DNA of 64,000 nt from Branchinecta lynchi (taxonomy: Eukaryota; Arthropoda; Branchiopoda; Anostraca; Branchinectidae): the NCBI GenBank assembly GCA_023053575.1, contig JAKZAP010000004.1, positions 1,528,861 to 1,592,860 of the forward strand, in the 5' to 3' direction. The notes beneath the pieces are model-generated. The model did not search any database. It was not told the origin of the DNA and worked only from the letters and a program-made list of their open reading frames with translations. A program made the translations under genes and the position numbers. Shown one piece after another: positions 33,701 to 43,720 of the stretch (position 1 is the stretch's first letter; each line of letters opens with the position of its first letter).

Positions 33701-35010
33701 GTGCTTCAGATGCAGTGGAGGGATGGGAAATCCGGAAACTAGTAACATGCATAACTTTGGAACGGGTAATCAGACATGCAAGAAACTTGACATATGTCAA
33801 GAACAAGTGCTTCAGATGCTCAGTTTCAAATCCGGACCAGATCCGATCACTGGGGGGGGGGGAGCTGGAGGGGCAACCGGAAATCTGGGGAAACGCTTCC
33901 AAATAAGCTAGCACAATAAAACTTGACAGGCATATGAGGGAACCAACCAGATTAACATGGAAATAATCGCTTCCTCGATCCTGCTATCGCGGGGGGGGGG
34001 GTAGAGGGAAGGGGAGTCCGGAAACTAGAAACATGCATAACTCTGGAATGGATAATCGGACATGCATAAAACTTGACAATTGTGAAGAACAAGTGTCTCA
34101 GATTTTCAGTTTCAAGTCTGGACCAAATCCGAAGAAAGGGGGATTAGAGGGGGGACCGGAAATGTCGTGAAATGCTTAGGGTCGATGGATCGGGATGTCA
34201 CAGTAGAGGGGATGCAAGGGGTTTTCCCGGATTTCCGGTGATCACGAGTTAGGGTACTTCCACATGTAATAGGACCATGAAACTTGGCAGACATATTAGG
34301 TAGCCTACTCTTCCAGGTCAACTTGAAAATAGTTTATTTTCCCGATCCGACGATCATGGGGGAGATTCTATTGACATGCATAACTTTGGAACAGGTGATC
34401 AGACGTGCATGAAACTTGTCAAGTGTCAAGAACAAGTGACTCAGATGATCAATTTCAAGTCTGGAACGGATCCGATAGCATCGGAAGGAGCTGGAGGCGG
34501 GGGGAGAAATCTCTTGAAACGCTTAGAGTCGAGAGATCGGGATGGGACATGGAGGGAAGAACAAGCATAAGCCATAGATACATTGTAGAGGCTTAACGGC
34601 CTGCCATTCAATTTGCAAATATATTATATTATTATTATTATTATTATTGACAAAACAGGACCGATCGTGTCACAGTGGGGGGAGTTGGAGGGGGTTTTCC
34701 CTAATTCCGATGATCACGAGTTAGGGTACTTCCAGATGTGCTATGACCGTGAAACTTTGCAGGCATGTTAGGGACTCTATTAGATTGCCTTGAAAATATA
34801 GTCCCTCCCCCGATCCGATCATCGTTGGAGGAAGATACAGTTGTCAATGAGTGGTATAACCATTTCAGATCTACTAGATCAAGCCCATTTTCTGATGAAA
34901 TGAATATCGGGAGAGAGATCCAGCCTTCCCTGAAAATCACGGTTTTCTATTTCTTTCGACAAACATGCTAACTGTTCTTACAAGTGCCATATGAGCTTTC
35001 AGCTCTTGTT

Positions 35011-36483
35011 GTTTTGGGATCCCAGAACCTCGGTGACGGATAGGCTACTTATTAATTCTTCCGTCTGTTAACACGATAACTTTCGAAGGGGCTGTGAAAT
35101 TTTGTTCAACTTTGGTGTGTGGTTCAAAGTAGCTTGCTATGCATTCAGAGTACAGGTCAGTCTATATTTAATGGCGAGGGGTGTGGTTTCAAAACCAATT
35201 GGTGGTTTTTCAGCTTGATGAGCCGAAGAAAAAAAACTGAACTTGATTCATACTTTCACACTCCACTGTATGAGCGCTTGAGCACTTGTTGCTTGTGTGG
35301 ATACTTCTCCAAATGTCAACGATTTTCAAAGACCCTCTGGCATCATTTCCCGGAAGCTTTTGCTTGCGCTCACAACGTAGGCTAACAGTTGCCACTGCCT
35401 GACCCAGAAAGAAAATACTGCTGAAGGAATGTGGGACCCTCCTTAAAACGACTAAAGAATGCACGCCTCCCCCGCCCGCTTTACGACTTGGCAGGCAAAG
35501 TCAGGAAAACGGTTATCAGACTTTCCCGTTCGCGAAAACGCCTCCATAACTCTCGAAACTCATCAAAGGCGACACTGCACAGCCTCTGACATTTAGTACC
35601 TTACCGATGAGCTACGTAAATCCGTGCCTCCCCAGTCGTGGTTGTTAAAATTTTAATGACCTCGATTCTGCAAAAAGCCTCTTGGCAAAAAATGGCCGTC
35701 AGGTGTTCCTAGCTTTGGAAACTGAGGTTTTTTGTCTCGTCTGGCATGGGGCTAAGATTTTTTGCGAAATTTAGTTTTCTGCGTTTTTGTGTTACTCGAC
35801 GTTAAAGTTCAAGGGGCACATCAAACTACCCAATCCCACTCTGTAACAACCTATGAACAGTGCTTACCCCCTAGATCAGCAGCTTTTTCAACAGTTTCCT
35901 CTCTGTGATATTTCAGAGCGTAACTTTTGGGGCCAGTACATGCTCAATTTACTAGCTTGGACAAAGATAAAAGTGATGTTTCTTATAATACTTAGTAGAT
36001 CTTCGTTTTATGCATAAATCAGCTTGTATATTCAGATTTGAATGGGTTATTTGTTTTTAAATGTCTTTTGTAGCTATGTTATTTTTTTGAAGCTTATTGC
36101 ATATTCTGGTACATTTTATAGAGCAAGCTAATCAAGCTTCACAACACTATTCCACAAAGAAAAACTTTTAACAGGCACTTTAAGCCAAGAACTTCTGATG
36201 AAACACTAGAACAATCAGGTAAACTGCATCTGCGGCTTGACTTTGGTGACATCTCAAATATATCCTGTTCTATCAAGCATTGCTGGGAGTTTTTGAATTT
36301 CCTGCCACGATATCCCAGCTCATAAGATTTGGATCGCCGAAATGCCAGAGAGGTCAAGACAAGGGATAACGAGAAAACGGCCGATTTTCGTAGCGCCTTC
36401 TAAAGGAAGTCGGAAATGTTTATTTGTGAAGCATTTAATACAAAGTAAAGCATTAGAAGTGTACATTGTGCTTTAAAGTCTTA
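35011..36483. other. family B fragment and unassigned sequence, no gene
   Basis: 35010-35130 is a family B start module: GTTTTGGGATCCCAGAACC, CCGTCTGTTAACACGATAAC, CAACTTTGGTGTGTGG. On the minus strand, 35555-35625 has a weak tRNA-like A box. The remainder is AT-rich; one acceptor-like site at 35918 (GATATTTCAG) opens a hydrophobic frame of 33 codons that I do not trust. Confidence 0.4.
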
Positions 36484-36985
36484 ATCCAAACATTCCGTTT
36501 ACCTTTTCTTAGTTATCGCATGCCACAGGTTTATTTTGAATTGAACGCGATTACCTTGTTGCTGTTTCGGCTCGAGAAAAAACCCACGCCGAAAGTCTTC
36601 TTTTCTAGATGACGAGATTTTCCAGGATTGATAGCAAAGAATTATAAGACCTAACTGATAATTTTTGTATGTCTTCAGAGGTACCACACTGGTCTTGGTT
36701 TTTTAATTTATTTGTATTTGTAATAAGCAGTTGGAGCATTAGATGGAAATTATTATTTTGACCCTTGGCTCCCTACGTGCCATAGCAGCTGTCCGGGATA
36801 ATCGGCTGAGATTTAGTCCAGACAGAGTTATTTCAAACCTAGGAAATTTGGTGTTTTTTTTTTAATTTGCTCATTGTTTTACGGTATTTTTAGTGGTTTT
36901 AAACATTCATAGTGACGGTAGGGATGGTTAGCATTGTGTATGTGGTAGAAATACCATTTTTTGTGGCCCGCTTCAACCAATGATA
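36484..36985 (-). repeat. inverted partner of 24222-24720
   Basis: The full length matches the 24-kb copy in reverse orientation, including GGCTCGAGAAAAAACCCACG and GAGGTACCACACTGGTCTTG. Small indels break the frame that is open in the other copy. Confidence 0.7.
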
Positions 36986-37267
36986 ATGGCCGAACCAGAG
37001 CGCTCGGCGCTTCTTAAAGCCCCTGATCGGTCAAAACAGCTGAATTTAATGTTGAAAATCTATCTTTGGGGACCCGGACATGAGGTAGTTCGTGAGTTGG
37101 ACACCAACGAAGAAATAAAAAATCGTGATTTTCGGTTTTTTTTATTGATCAACTAATTATCCCTCTAGGATGATGTGCGAGGGATAAATATAAATTCGGA
37201 AAAAAAATATAAATTTGGAAACAATATGGGCACCGATATTTGGACTTCTAAAAAAAAAAAAAAATCA

Positions 37268-38130
37268 GTAAAGGATAATAATTTTTGGGAGAGAAAACCA
37301 ACGGGAATATGAGATTTGAGCTCCGGATGAGTTACATTTTTGTCATGTTGATATTTTTTAGCGACATGGGGCAGTTCTTGACTGGACACCTGTATTATTG
37401 TGTATCGGACATCCATACATAACAAGTTTTGAGAGAGAAAATAACAGGAATATGAAATTTGAGTTGTGGATGCGTTAAATTTTGCCACTTAGATATTTTT
37501 ATATTTTCAGGGACCTGGGGCATTTTGTTCTTGGACATCTCTATTATTAATAGTCCGACATCTCTAAAAGATATTAAATAAGAGATAACAGTTTTTGGAA
37601 GAGAAAACTAACAGGAATATAAAATTTGGGTTGTGGATGCGTTAAATCTTTGTCATTTGGCTATTTTGATACTCTTAGGGACGGGGGTGTTTCGTGGTCG
37701 GACTCCTGTATAATTAGAGCTTTTTCCACCCTACTTACCCTAGTTACTACGCATGAGTCACGAATTTTGGCTTCTTGGAGTCAGGCTGGAACACATTTTT
37801 CTATTTTTGGCGAAATATCAAGCCACGGGTTAATCTGGCCAGTCACGTTACAGAGATTCGTAGTTACCACGCTTACTACGCTCCCGAGCATGGTAAGCAA
37901 ATAGTTACTATTAGTTAGTATAGCGAGAGGGTTGGAACGGTCAGCGTAGTAACTTTTTCGAGGTTGGAACGAAAGTAATAACTAATAGTTTCTATTGTTA
38001 CGATAAAACACGCTCTTAGTAGTCTGAAATCTCCAAAATGAACAGATAACAATTTTTGGACGAAAAAACTAACAGGAATACGATATTTGAGTTATGGATG
38101 TGTTCAGTTTTGATTTTTTTTTTGCTATTT
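37268..38130 (+). repeat. tandem array of about four diverged units, 145-170 bp
   Basis: Each unit holds RAGAGAAAACYAACAGGAAT, ATGARATTTGAGTTGTGGATG and a TGGACATC or GGACTCC word. Unit starts are near 37288, 37432, 37600 and, after removing the MITE at 37717-38015, near 38060. Confidence 0.7.
37717..38015 (-). mobile_element. GAGCG-terminus MITE, copy 2
   Basis: It starts GAGCTTTTTCCACC and ends AAAACACGCTC, with TTA at 37714-37716 and 38016-38018. The orientation is opposite to copies 1 and 3. It interrupts a unit of the 37268 tandem array. Confidence 0.88.
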
Positions 38131-38552
38131 GCTCTCGAAAATAGCCGGCATTCCCAAAATAAAACGGTCTTGAAAATATAGTTCCGTGAAAATATCCAGA
38201 GCGAAAATCGGTCCGTAACTTAGCCCCGTGTCAAACGAAATGTGGTCATAAAGAATGCTCTACTCCCCCAACGGAGTTAGACTATTGGCAAGATGCGCCC
38301 ATCTCCAAGTGTGTTATGATTACCGATTTGATGTATCACCTCAGTTTGGTCTCGGAAGGTGACAATAAATTTCTAAGTGGAAGAACTCGCGGCAGGTTTA
38401 ATGACCAGAAATGCGGATTTAGTAAAATGAGGCGACTAGCTCGTGATTTTGAAAATGTCGTAAAAGTATTTTCTGATCGGATGAGGAACGGCGTCCATGT
38501 CCGTTTCTGTAGACGTGGAATTATGGTCCAAGAGGAATGCCGAATATCATAG

Positions 38553-38720
38553 TAATAATAATAATAGATTTATTGCCCACCATAATGCACAAACGTACAA
38601 AAATACGGAGTAATTAAATAAAGAAGAAGAAAAAGAACAAAGAAAGGATTAAAAAGAAAAAATAACACCACTGTCAACAACAATAAAGGACTCCAGAAAC
38701 TTAAAAAGAAAAAGCTACAT
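38553..38720 (-). mobile_element. retroelement 3' tail with (AAT)n
   Basis: ATAATAATAATAGATTTATTGCC is followed by A-rich, Lys-poor sequence up to the MITE at 38724. The layout (microsatellite, then TTTATTGCCCACC) parallels the tails at 14403, 20440 and 46062. Only the last 100-150 bp remain. Confidence 0.4.
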
Positions 38721-38723
38721 TAA

Positions 38724-39027
38724 GAGCGTGTTCCACCATCTAACAATATTTACTATTAGTTACTATTTCCGTTCCATTCTCACGAAATGTTACTACACTG
38801 ACCGTTCCAACCTTCTCGGAATAGTAACTAATAGCTACTATTTGCTTACCATGCTCGGGAGCGTAATAAGCGTAGTAACTACGCATCTCTGTAACGTGAT
38901 TAGTCGGGTTCGCCCGTGGCGTGACATCCTGCTGGAAACTAGAAAAATCGTTCCAGCCTTGACGGCAAAAAGCCAGAATTCGTGACGTCAAGCGTAGTAA
39001 CTATGGTAAGTAGGGTGGAACACGCTC
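38724..39027 (+). mobile_element. GAGCG-terminus MITE, copy 3
   Basis: The ends are GAGCGTGTTCCACC and GGTGGAACACGCTC, with TAA at 38721-38723 and 39028-39030. It is 304 bp long and close to copy 4: a frame of about 83 codons is open in both (RILAFCRQGWNDFS), an effect of sequence identity rather than a gene. Confidence 0.92.
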
Positions 39028-39030
39028 TAA

Positions 39031-39890
39031 GGCTGCACTTAAAGCGCTCTCGCCTTTCCCGAAGTACAGATATACGTCGTGTCCATGGTGGAATGTCATA
39101 GTAATACATCAGAATGACATCACAAACGTCGGTGACGATATATTTGATGGTGTTAAAACGAATAAGTCGGCCCCAGATTTGTCTCAGCGAAACTTCGGTC
39201 CTTCTTCGCTTGAGTCATCTGAAGGCTGTATTTGGAAGAGACGAATATGCAATCAATAAATAAGGTGAACTCCTTCCGAAGACTGGTGAACAGTTGGTTG
39301 CAGGTTAGTTTTGCACTAATTACAGCCTGACGAAAACCTTTACCAAGAAGTACCGGCCAGAGCTGACTTATCCGTTTAGCACCACCAGATGTGGTTCGCA
39401 GTCAGCTTGGGGTGAAGTAGTACTCAGTGACGGTATAACTATGACAGAGAAATTTATCCGTCCCAATGACCGTCTGTGACCACGATGACCTCCGGACTAA
39501 TAGGGCTAGCTTTGGGGAAGGCGATTTCTCTTCATCTCATGCTGCGCCGGGCAAGTTCGGCTGTAAGTTATTTATTGGGGGGGGGGGGGGGGGGGGGGGA
39601 AGACCCTAGCTGGCACGTCGGTCTTTCCAGTCCAGTCTTATATAACATTTATTGCACGACTGTGTACAACGAGAATAAAAACTCTTTTAATTTCCAACGG
39701 ATCCACTTAAATATACAAAACGATTAGTATAGTTGGTGGCTGTCTATCAACTGAAGTGTTGACGCTTAATACAACATATACTACTAACATGCTTTATCCA
39801 GCGCTACTAGATGGCATGGTAAATTGGAAACGCGCGGAAATTCGAATTAGGAGGGAAACGGAAGACGATTCCCAACATTATACTCTTGAT
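39031..39890. other. no gene; 23-G tract
   Basis: The longest homopolymer in the window, 23 G, lies at 39577-39599. Short frames on either side are unconvincing. No repeat match was found. Confidence 0.45.
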
Positions 39891-40242
39891 CAGTGGCGTT
39901 ACTGGCCAAAATGTTTGGGGGGGGGGACGAGGCATTTATCGACTGGCTGGTAATTTTTACCGACTTTTTCTGCAGAAAAAACGACCGTTTTCAACAACAA
40001 AAATGACATTTTTGAAAAAAAAATCGACTGATTTTCAGAAAAATTACTGATTTTCAGAAAAAACGACTATTTTGACGAAAAATCGACCAATTTTCCAAAA
40101 AACCTACTGTTTTCATGAAAAAAAATCAACTGTTTTGACGGAAAATCGAGGCGCTTCGCGCCGACTCGGTTATTTTTTTACCGACTGGCCGACAGCATTG
40201 TGGGGCGCGTCCCCCCCTCCCTCCCCAGTCGTGACGCCCCTG
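39891..40242 (-). mobile_element. hAT-type MITE family 1, copy 2
   Basis: The ends are CAGTGGCGTTAC and GTGACGCCCCTG, with exact 8-bp duplication CTCTTGAT (39883-39890, 40243-40250). It is inverted relative to copy 1. The internal AAAAATCGAC minisatellite and C/G tract are present. Confidence 0.94.
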
Positions 40243-40463
40243 CTCTTGATGAGTAACTCTTCTTGCCGACGCAAAATAGCCCTGTACCTAGCGGAAGAGC
40301 CGGAAGCGGTATCACAGCTGCTCCCAAACATCGCCGTGATTGGTTAACACAGGATTGAGTTGTTGAGTTTGAGTCGTTAGTGCTACGTTTTCTTGTTCTT
40401 CCCGAGAATCACTAGCGTGCTTTGGACTTGGTCATATAGAGTATTGAAGCAAGTTCGCCGATA

Positions 40464-40878
40464 GCAAGAACAAATAAGCCAATAAAACCTCTGTCTTTGG
40501 TCCCATGCAGCGACTATGGTTACCCCGATAAATCTGAGCTGAGCTAGAGGTACTTGCTGAGCTTTGGGTTGATGGCCGTCTACTTCCCTCTTCGCCGCTG
40601 CGCATATGAGAGGAAATAGTGCAGCAGGCATGCTGACCCTCTCTGCAGTGCGTCATGCGCGACGTTACAATGATAGACACCCTATCGGCTTTTCCTTTGG
40701 AAATCTCTTCTCAGGGGCTTTATTCCGCTATAACTGTTGTAGAGGTAACGCATTGGATATTCCGCGAAGCTCCTACTCTCTGCTCTTTGCGTCGAACAGG
40801 GTGTAGGCCTCTCTTCGAACGGCATGGTCGTATTACAGAGATAGGAACACGGAGGTTCTGGTGCTTATTTGTTCTTGC
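40464..40878. mobile_element. GCAAGAACAAATA MITE with 5-bp duplication, copy 2
   Basis: The ends are GCAAGAACAAATAAGCC and CTTATTTGTTCTTGC, with CGATA on both sides (40459-40463, 40879-40883). It shares CCTCTGTCTTTGGT and GTAGAGGTAACG with copy 1. A diverged third copy probably starts at 49880 and reaches about 50450. Confidence 0.88.
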
Positions 40879-40883
40879 CGATA

Positions 40884-41513
40884 GTCGATATTCACAGTTT
40901 TAGGAAGTAGACGCTCGCTACTGCTGCCACGCCTTCTGCTGCGGGTGTAGCCCATCGTCAGTTCTGAATGAATTATAAATATGCCACTTTGTGCTCTTGC
41001 TGTCCTCTTCGGTCCATGTTCGTCATGTTGTTCCTGGAGTTTGAAACCAGATTGTTACCTATCATAGTAGAAAGATATGTCTTTATTTCCTCGAACTTAA
41101 AGTGAAATGACCGTGACACTTGTCACATTTTAATCAAGGTGAAACTTTCCTTTGAAAACTAACGCTTCCGGCTATTGCGAAATTAATTCGTTTGTTGCTC
41201 GCAATTTCTTTACCTTCGCTTCGTGTGTCAAGAAATACATGCATAGTAATCATCGGGGGGTGTACAAGAAGGCTGGTTTGAGGCTGACTCGTGAGGCAAT
41301 CGGACACCCAGAATGGGTCTGTATTTTTTTTTCTTTTTCTTTTAACGCGCACAATTTGAAAGGTGTGCGTTAGAAAATCGCAACATAAGTAATAAAGATT
41401 CAATCTTTAAAATGTAAAAAATAGCTTTGGAGGCGTCAATATTCAAATTAAAGTACTCGGTTCGTAAAAATCAACAAAGACAGGTTAAAAGCACATAGCT
41501 AAGAATAATTTAA
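40884..41513. other. no gene or repeat recognised
   Basis: AT-rich sequence with short overlapping frames on both strands around 41134-41403. None has a motif or splice support. Confidence 0.4.
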
Positions 41514-41614
41514 AGTTTAACCGAAAGCGCTGAGATGTGACAGTTTATTTATCCAACATTTATTCAAACAATGTTTACAACGGATACGTCAGCTATGATT
41601 TTTCATCAGCGATA

Positions 41615-41646
41615 TTTCGGCCCTTCTTGGCAAGGGTCCTCGTCAG
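41615..41646 (-). ncRNA. hammerhead-ribozyme-like core in left arm
   Basis: On the minus strand: CTGACGA, then a 21-base hairpin with stem GG-CCCUU/AAGGGCC (one bulged A, loop GCCAAG), then GAAA. All invariant core bases of CUGANGA and GAAA are present. Stem III and the cleavage site are not evident. Confidence 0.35.
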
Positions 41647-41796
41647 GCTGTCAATCTTCTTGTTCAACTTCGGGGAAGGAAACAAACCTGTAATAATAAG
41701 ATTATTACAGGTTTGTTACAGGTGTTACAGGTGTGTAATAATAAGATTATTACAGGTTTGTTTCCTTCCCCGAAGTTGAACAAGAAGATTGACAGC

Positions 41797-41828
41797 CTGA
41801 GGAGGACCCTTGCCAAGAAGGGCCGAAA
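41797..41828 (+). ncRNA. hammerhead-ribozyme-like core in right arm
   Basis: The same architecture is found on the + strand, with CTGAGGA in place of CTGACGA. The single change between the arms falls on the variable N of CUGANGA, and the third copy (9911-9942) has A there. The 21-base spacer is identical to that of the left arm. Confidence 0.35.
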
Positions 41829-42545
41829 TATCGCTGATGAAAAATCATAGCTGACGTATCCGTTGTAAACATTGTTTGAATAAATGTTTCAAAGTCAGCT
41901 TGGGCTCAAAGAATATTTATCCAACATCTATTCACTTCAGTAGGCGCTTAGTTGTTTCCGAATAATTGGTTTCATCTTATGAATTTATTCTTACGGACTT
42001 GTGGTACTTCTTCGTCGTTGAACCTCTATGCCCCAGATCTGTTAGTCCTCAGACGCGCTCATCTCTCGCCTTGATCATCTCTCAGACGTGATCATAAGCT
42101 TCCCTCTGTTGGCTATTGTAGTCCGCGCTTTTGCTGACATTCAAATTTGCCGCGGCTGGATGAGTTTGACTTGTTGTGCAAGTAGAGCCCGAGAAGAAAA
42201 AATAAAAATCCCTTAGAAGAAAATATAACGGTGAATTCGAATTCAGGATTTAAAAATAAGTTGGCTTTTCAGTTAAACTTTAAGGTTTAAATACAATTTG
42301 ATTAAGTAATATTAAGGACTCACTTCGACCCCATGTCAATCCTATGTTTGGCAGAAAAAGCACTACGGGCGTCAACATTCGCAGGCTCCAATCAGCGACA
42401 ATCAGCATTTCTTTAGACAGAGATAAATCACTTAATCGAGAGAATTGGAAGTGTTCCGAAAACGATTGTGATTTCCGCCAGGAGATGGCTGTTTGTGAAG
42501 ATTACTAGACAGCCGAACTCTGTCAGATAACTTTGTAGGCACACT

Positions 42546-42848
42546 CAGGGGCGTCACGTATGGTGGAGAGCCCCCCCCCCCCCAATGTTGTCAGCCAGTC
42601 GGTAAAAAAATAACCCAGTCGTCGGCCGAACAGTCGAGTTTTTTTCCTGGAAACAGTCGATTTTTCTTAAAAACATTTTTTTTTTTTGTAAAATTAGTCG
42701 TTTATTTCTTCAGAACAGTCGATTTTTCTCAAGATCAGTCGGGTTTCCTGCAAAAAAACAATCGGTAAAAATGACAAGCCAGTCGGTAAATACCTTGCCC
42801 CCCCCCCCCCCCCCCTCAAAACAGAAATTTTGGCTAGTAACGCCTCTG
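42546..42848 (+). mobile_element. hAT-type MITE family 1, copy 3
   Basis: The ends are CAGGGGCGTCACG and AGTAACGCCTCTG, with exact 8-bp duplication GGCACACT (42538-42545, 42849-42856). C/G tracts lie near both ends, and CAGTCGATTTTTCT units between. Confidence 0.95.
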
Positions 42849-43267
42849 GGCACACTAGATATGTTTATCACTTGGTAAATTTTCGTTTACGGGCGCTAGA
42901 AGTCGTACAGATACCTTAAATGATCCGTCGTACCTATATTGCCGATGCAACCTACTTCTGTAACTGCATTAATTAATTTTGACACCCCGGAGACCCAGAT
43001 ATCACATGTTACATTCTAAACCCTAAACCCACTAACGACACCTCACTATTCTTCTCATTTGCTGCGATTCACTATTTTCCAGACGCATTATGCTTCCGAT
43101 GAATGCTCGCGTATCATGCTATTGATGCGTAAAACCGGTTATCGAATTTTGCCGAGTTTCTACTAGAAGTCAATGGGCCTGGGAAAAGACTTAAAACAGC
43201 CTAAGCCGTGGATAATTTGTTAGAAGCAGGGCCAAGTTTACAGTATTCAGATAGTTTTGAAAATTTG

Positions 43268-43720
43268 AACATAAACAGTGAACAGTGCGAGTTGTGCTTT
43301 GAAGGACACCTGAATGAAGAGTACCAAGTATCATCCCTATCTGTATGACTTCCGTTAACATTGGCTGCAGAAAACCCAATCCAAATACGAAATAGTGTTT
43401 CCAAGCTATGATTTTTGCTCCATTTTGCATCTGTCCTTATTTCAGTACTGACAAATTTTAGAAATGAACAAATGTCTCCAATCAACCCTTCTTCTGGAAT
43501 ATTTTTTAACCAGTTAAGCCCAAACGTATATCTAGCAGAAATTTCCATAAGATCCGGCCAGCGCTGTACAAGATTTTAATGAATTGCGCTTTTTGTCTTG
43601 GGAGTCTGCATGCGCAAACCTCCAGAAACGAACATCCCTATTTTGAAAACGTCATGCTTAGGAGAAGAATGCTCTCCGTTGCCATGTCTATAAATACATT
43701 CTCCATGGTTCCAGGGTGTA
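43268..43720 (-). repeat. uninterrupted partner of the 4750-5640 repeat
   Basis: It matches 4750-4880 plus 5351-5640 in inverted order without the 470-bp insert, which shows that the first copy is the interrupted one. The minus-strand frame reads MEISARYTFGLNWLKNIPEE. The family has no recognisable domain. Confidence 0.7.

Larger units (their letters stand above)
31850..35010 (+). mobile_element. family A modular tandem-repeat element, copy 2 (about 3.2 kb)
   Basis: The left end is a hairpin, TGGCACTTGAG-CATA-CTCAAGTGCCA (31853-31878), then TATAGCGATCG and a GTCTGTCGG tract. The body is an array of alternating half-units (AAGCTAGGACGATGAAACTT; AACTTTGGAACGGGTAATC; TTGACATATGTCAAGAACAA), with a G tract in most units. 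The right end is CAAGTGCCATATGAGCTTTC then AGCTCTTGTT (34980-35010), with hairpin GAGCT-TTC-AGCTC. Family B sequence starts immediately after. No protein is encoded; proline-rich frames on the minus strand come from the G tracts. Confidence 0.75.
41565..41912. repeat. long near-perfect palindrome with 20-bp target duplication
   Basis: The arms of about 140-150 bp (41565-41710 and 41738-41892) are almost exact inverses, from AACAATGTTTACAACGGATA to CTTCGGGGAAGGAAACAAAC. The centre is made of ACAGGTTTGTTACAGGTGTT words. The sequence just before (ATTTATCCAACATTTATTCA) recurs just after with one mismatch (ATTTATCCAACATCTATTCA, from 41913), so it inserted with a duplication of about 20 bp, as target-primed retroelements do. 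Confidence 0.85.
41514..42279 (+). mobile_element. TTAA-flanked MITE, copy 4, split by a palindrome
   Basis: TTAA lies at 41510-41513 and 42280-42283. The ends are AGTTTAACCGAAAGCGCTGA and GCTTTTCAGTTAAACT. The inner part is interrupted at about 41565-41912 by an unrelated inverted repeat (next entry). Confidence 0.8.

Noticed and set aside
35919..36020. Exon candidate after GATATTTCAG, in phase with exon 7
   Set aside because: The 33-codon hydrophobic frame has no donor before its stop and its composition is unlike the other exons of the gene.
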